A stretch of DNA of 15,794 bases from an uncultured Sutterella sp. (GTDB taxonomy: Bacteria; Pseudomonadota; Gammaproteobacteria; Burkholderiales; Burkholderiaceae_F), in assembly GCA_905194315.1 (NCBI GenBank), contig CAJJRX010000039.1:1-15794 (forward strand), read 5' to 3'. Positions 15,331 through 15,794 of this stretch are shown here, in pieces. Position 1 is the stretch's first letter; each line of letters begins with the position of its first letter. The position numbers were made by a program, and so were the translations under genes. Below the pieces are notes generated by a model that worked only from the letters and a program-made list of their open reading frames with translations, did not search any database and was not told the DNA's origin.

Positions 15331-15372
15331 CCTCTGCACGGCTGCGGGATGCAGGAAAGCCGGATGCAGAGG
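15331..15372 (-). other. Long hairpin in the trpD leader
   Basis: CCTCTGCA (15331-15338) and TGCAGAGG (15365-15372) are perfect inverted copies. Three further base pairs (GGC/GCC) follow across a small internal loop. On the minus strand no T tract follows. It lies about 50 bases before the trpD start and could affect translation or mRNA stability. Confidence 0.4.
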
Positions 15373-15391
15373 ATGCGCGGGAGGGACAGTA

Positions 15392-15529
15392 TCAGTGCCG
15401 CCACAGCCCGAAGTAATTCATCAGGGAAAAGGAAACCGGATCGCGGGAGACGCCGGTGGTGACCGGCGGGAGAACGGGCAGGCCGGAAAAGCCTGCGTAA
15501 AGGGTCGCTATCTGAGAAATCATGCGCAT
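15392..15529 (-). CDS. Possible 45-residue leader peptide between T-box and trpD
   Basis: An ORF with a good ribosome binding site: GGAG six bases before ATG 15529 (a second ATG follows two codons later). It begins 15 bases after the T run of the T-box terminator, so it would be the first translated segment after read-through. The product starts MRMISQIATLYAGFSGLP and ends FGLWRH, with a single Trp near the end. That is unlike classical trp leader peptides, which have tandem Trp codons. Third positions are mostly G or C, as in real genes here. It may be a short uptake or leader peptide, or chance. I do not recognise it. Confidence 0.35.
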   Translation of the reverse strand: MRMISQIATLYAGFSGLPVLPPVTTGVSRDPVSFSLMNYFGLWRH

Positions 15530-15544
15530 AGTCCGCTCCAGACG

Positions 15545-15581
15545 AAAAAAAACTCCGCCGACATCACACTGTCGAGGAGTT
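15545..15581 (-). terminator. Intrinsic terminator of the T-box leader
   Basis: On the minus strand AACTCC-TCGACA pairs with TGTCGG-CGGAGTT around GTGTGA (one mismatch and one bulge). Eight T residues follow. It lies about 60 bases downstream of the T-box antiterminator and 264 bases before the trpD start. In the absence of uncharged tRNA it would stop transcription before the trp genes. Confidence 0.88.
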
Positions 15582-15794
15582 CATCGTTTTCTGACCGTAC
15601 TACGGGCACACTCCTGCGGCAGCGCTGTCGCTGTCAGGCCATAAGGACGAGTGTTTTTCACCCGCGGTGCCACCTTATGTTCACGGACCGGAGGTCCATG
15701 CGCTCATTGAGGGAACCATCATTCCCCGAACCCGTTACGCCGGTTCAACTTTCGCGTCGCAGAATACTGGGCAGGATCCCCTGCTTTTGACTGC
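15545..15794 (-). promoter_or_regulatory. T-box riboswitch, tryptophan (tRNA-Trp) specificity predicted
   Basis: Reading the minus strand, all core elements occur in order. The Stem I base is AGGGGA/TTCCCT (15777-15782 with 15710-15715). The 5' specifier-loop motif AGTA is at 15765-15768. The distal stem GAACC/GGGTTC carries the apical loop GGCGTAA (15735-15741). GAATGATGG (15716-15724) contains the candidate specifier TGG (15716-15718). Stem III is an 8-bp hairpin (15682-15700). In the antiterminator, AAGG/CCTT (15673-15676 with 15643-15646) encloses the bulge TGGCACC and a 7-bp helix with an AAAAA loop. The motif AAGGTGGCACCGCGG matches the T-box consensus. Bulge base C in UGGC fits the G discriminator of tRNA-Trp. 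Stem II seems absent. The specifier is followed by T, not the usual purine. The promoter lies at or beyond the window end. Uncharged tRNA would favour antitermination. Confidence 0.9.

Noticed and set aside
15697..15700. TGGA (minus strand) as the T-box specifier
   Set aside because: It fits the purine rule, but it lies in the paired 5' arm of the Stem III hairpin, not in a Stem I specifier loop.
15299..15790. 163-codon plus-strand open frame across the T-box
   Set aside because: It runs antisense through a structured leader with terminator and antiterminator; no RBS or domain is seen.
1..15794. CRISPR arrays, tRNA or rRNA genes, insertion sequences, phage genes
   Set aside because: Looked for by eye on both strands; no regularly spaced direct repeats, transposase motifs or tRNA-like cloverleaf endings were found.

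Overview
The window looks like a chromosomal segment of a Burkholderiales gut bacterium, most likely from the Sutterellaceae (Sutterella/Parasutterella type). The evidence is indirect: GC content is moderately high, trpC and trpF are unfused, the lipoprotein and TRIC-channel genes are Gram-negative in style, and the NfeD/SPFH pair closely resembles Burkholderiales paraslipins by recall. No rRNA, tRNA, CRISPR array, insertion sequence or phage gene is visible.

Layout from left to right. An M20 metallopeptidase gene (minus strand) ends at a strong terminator. A 450-base intergenic region holds two perfect, oppositely oriented DnaA boxes and, further right, a near-consensus Fur box. The Fur box sits in front of a small IsdG-type heme-degrading monooxygenase whose Asn/Trp/His catalytic triad is intact. 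A bidirectional terminator separates it from a convergent family-6-like hypoxanthine/uracil DNA glycosylase. A long leader with several hairpin plus T-run units precedes a glycerol-dehydrogenase-like enzyme. Next come a stand-alone biotin synthase with one altered cluster ligand and a TRIC-family channel with a long basic tail. A shared terminator separates these from an unknown lipoprotein. Four tightly spaced unknown genes form an operon (7237-9104, minus). An nfeD-SPFH membrane operon follows, also on the minus strand.

The right third (10836-15794, minus) is a compact trpDCFBA operon with overlapping or nearly abutting genes, ending in a strong terminator. trpE and trpG are not in the window. 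The encoded TrpD and TrpB, and a TrpA active-site variant, read like enzymes of anaerobic Clostridia rather than Burkholderiales.

Upstream of trpD lies a complete T-box riboswitch. It has a Stem I with an AGUA specifier-loop motif and a GGCGUAA apical loop, a UGG specifier candidate, a Stem III hairpin, and a canonical antiterminator with a UGGC bulge that matches the GCCA 3' end of tRNA-Trp. An intrinsic terminator follows. T-boxes are characteristic of Gram-positive bacteria. The best reading is that the operon was acquired from a Firmicute together with its tRNA-sensing regulator, which would be an unusual control system for a betaproteobacterium. Between the T-box and trpD lies a 45-codon ORF with a good ribosome binding site, possibly a leader peptide.
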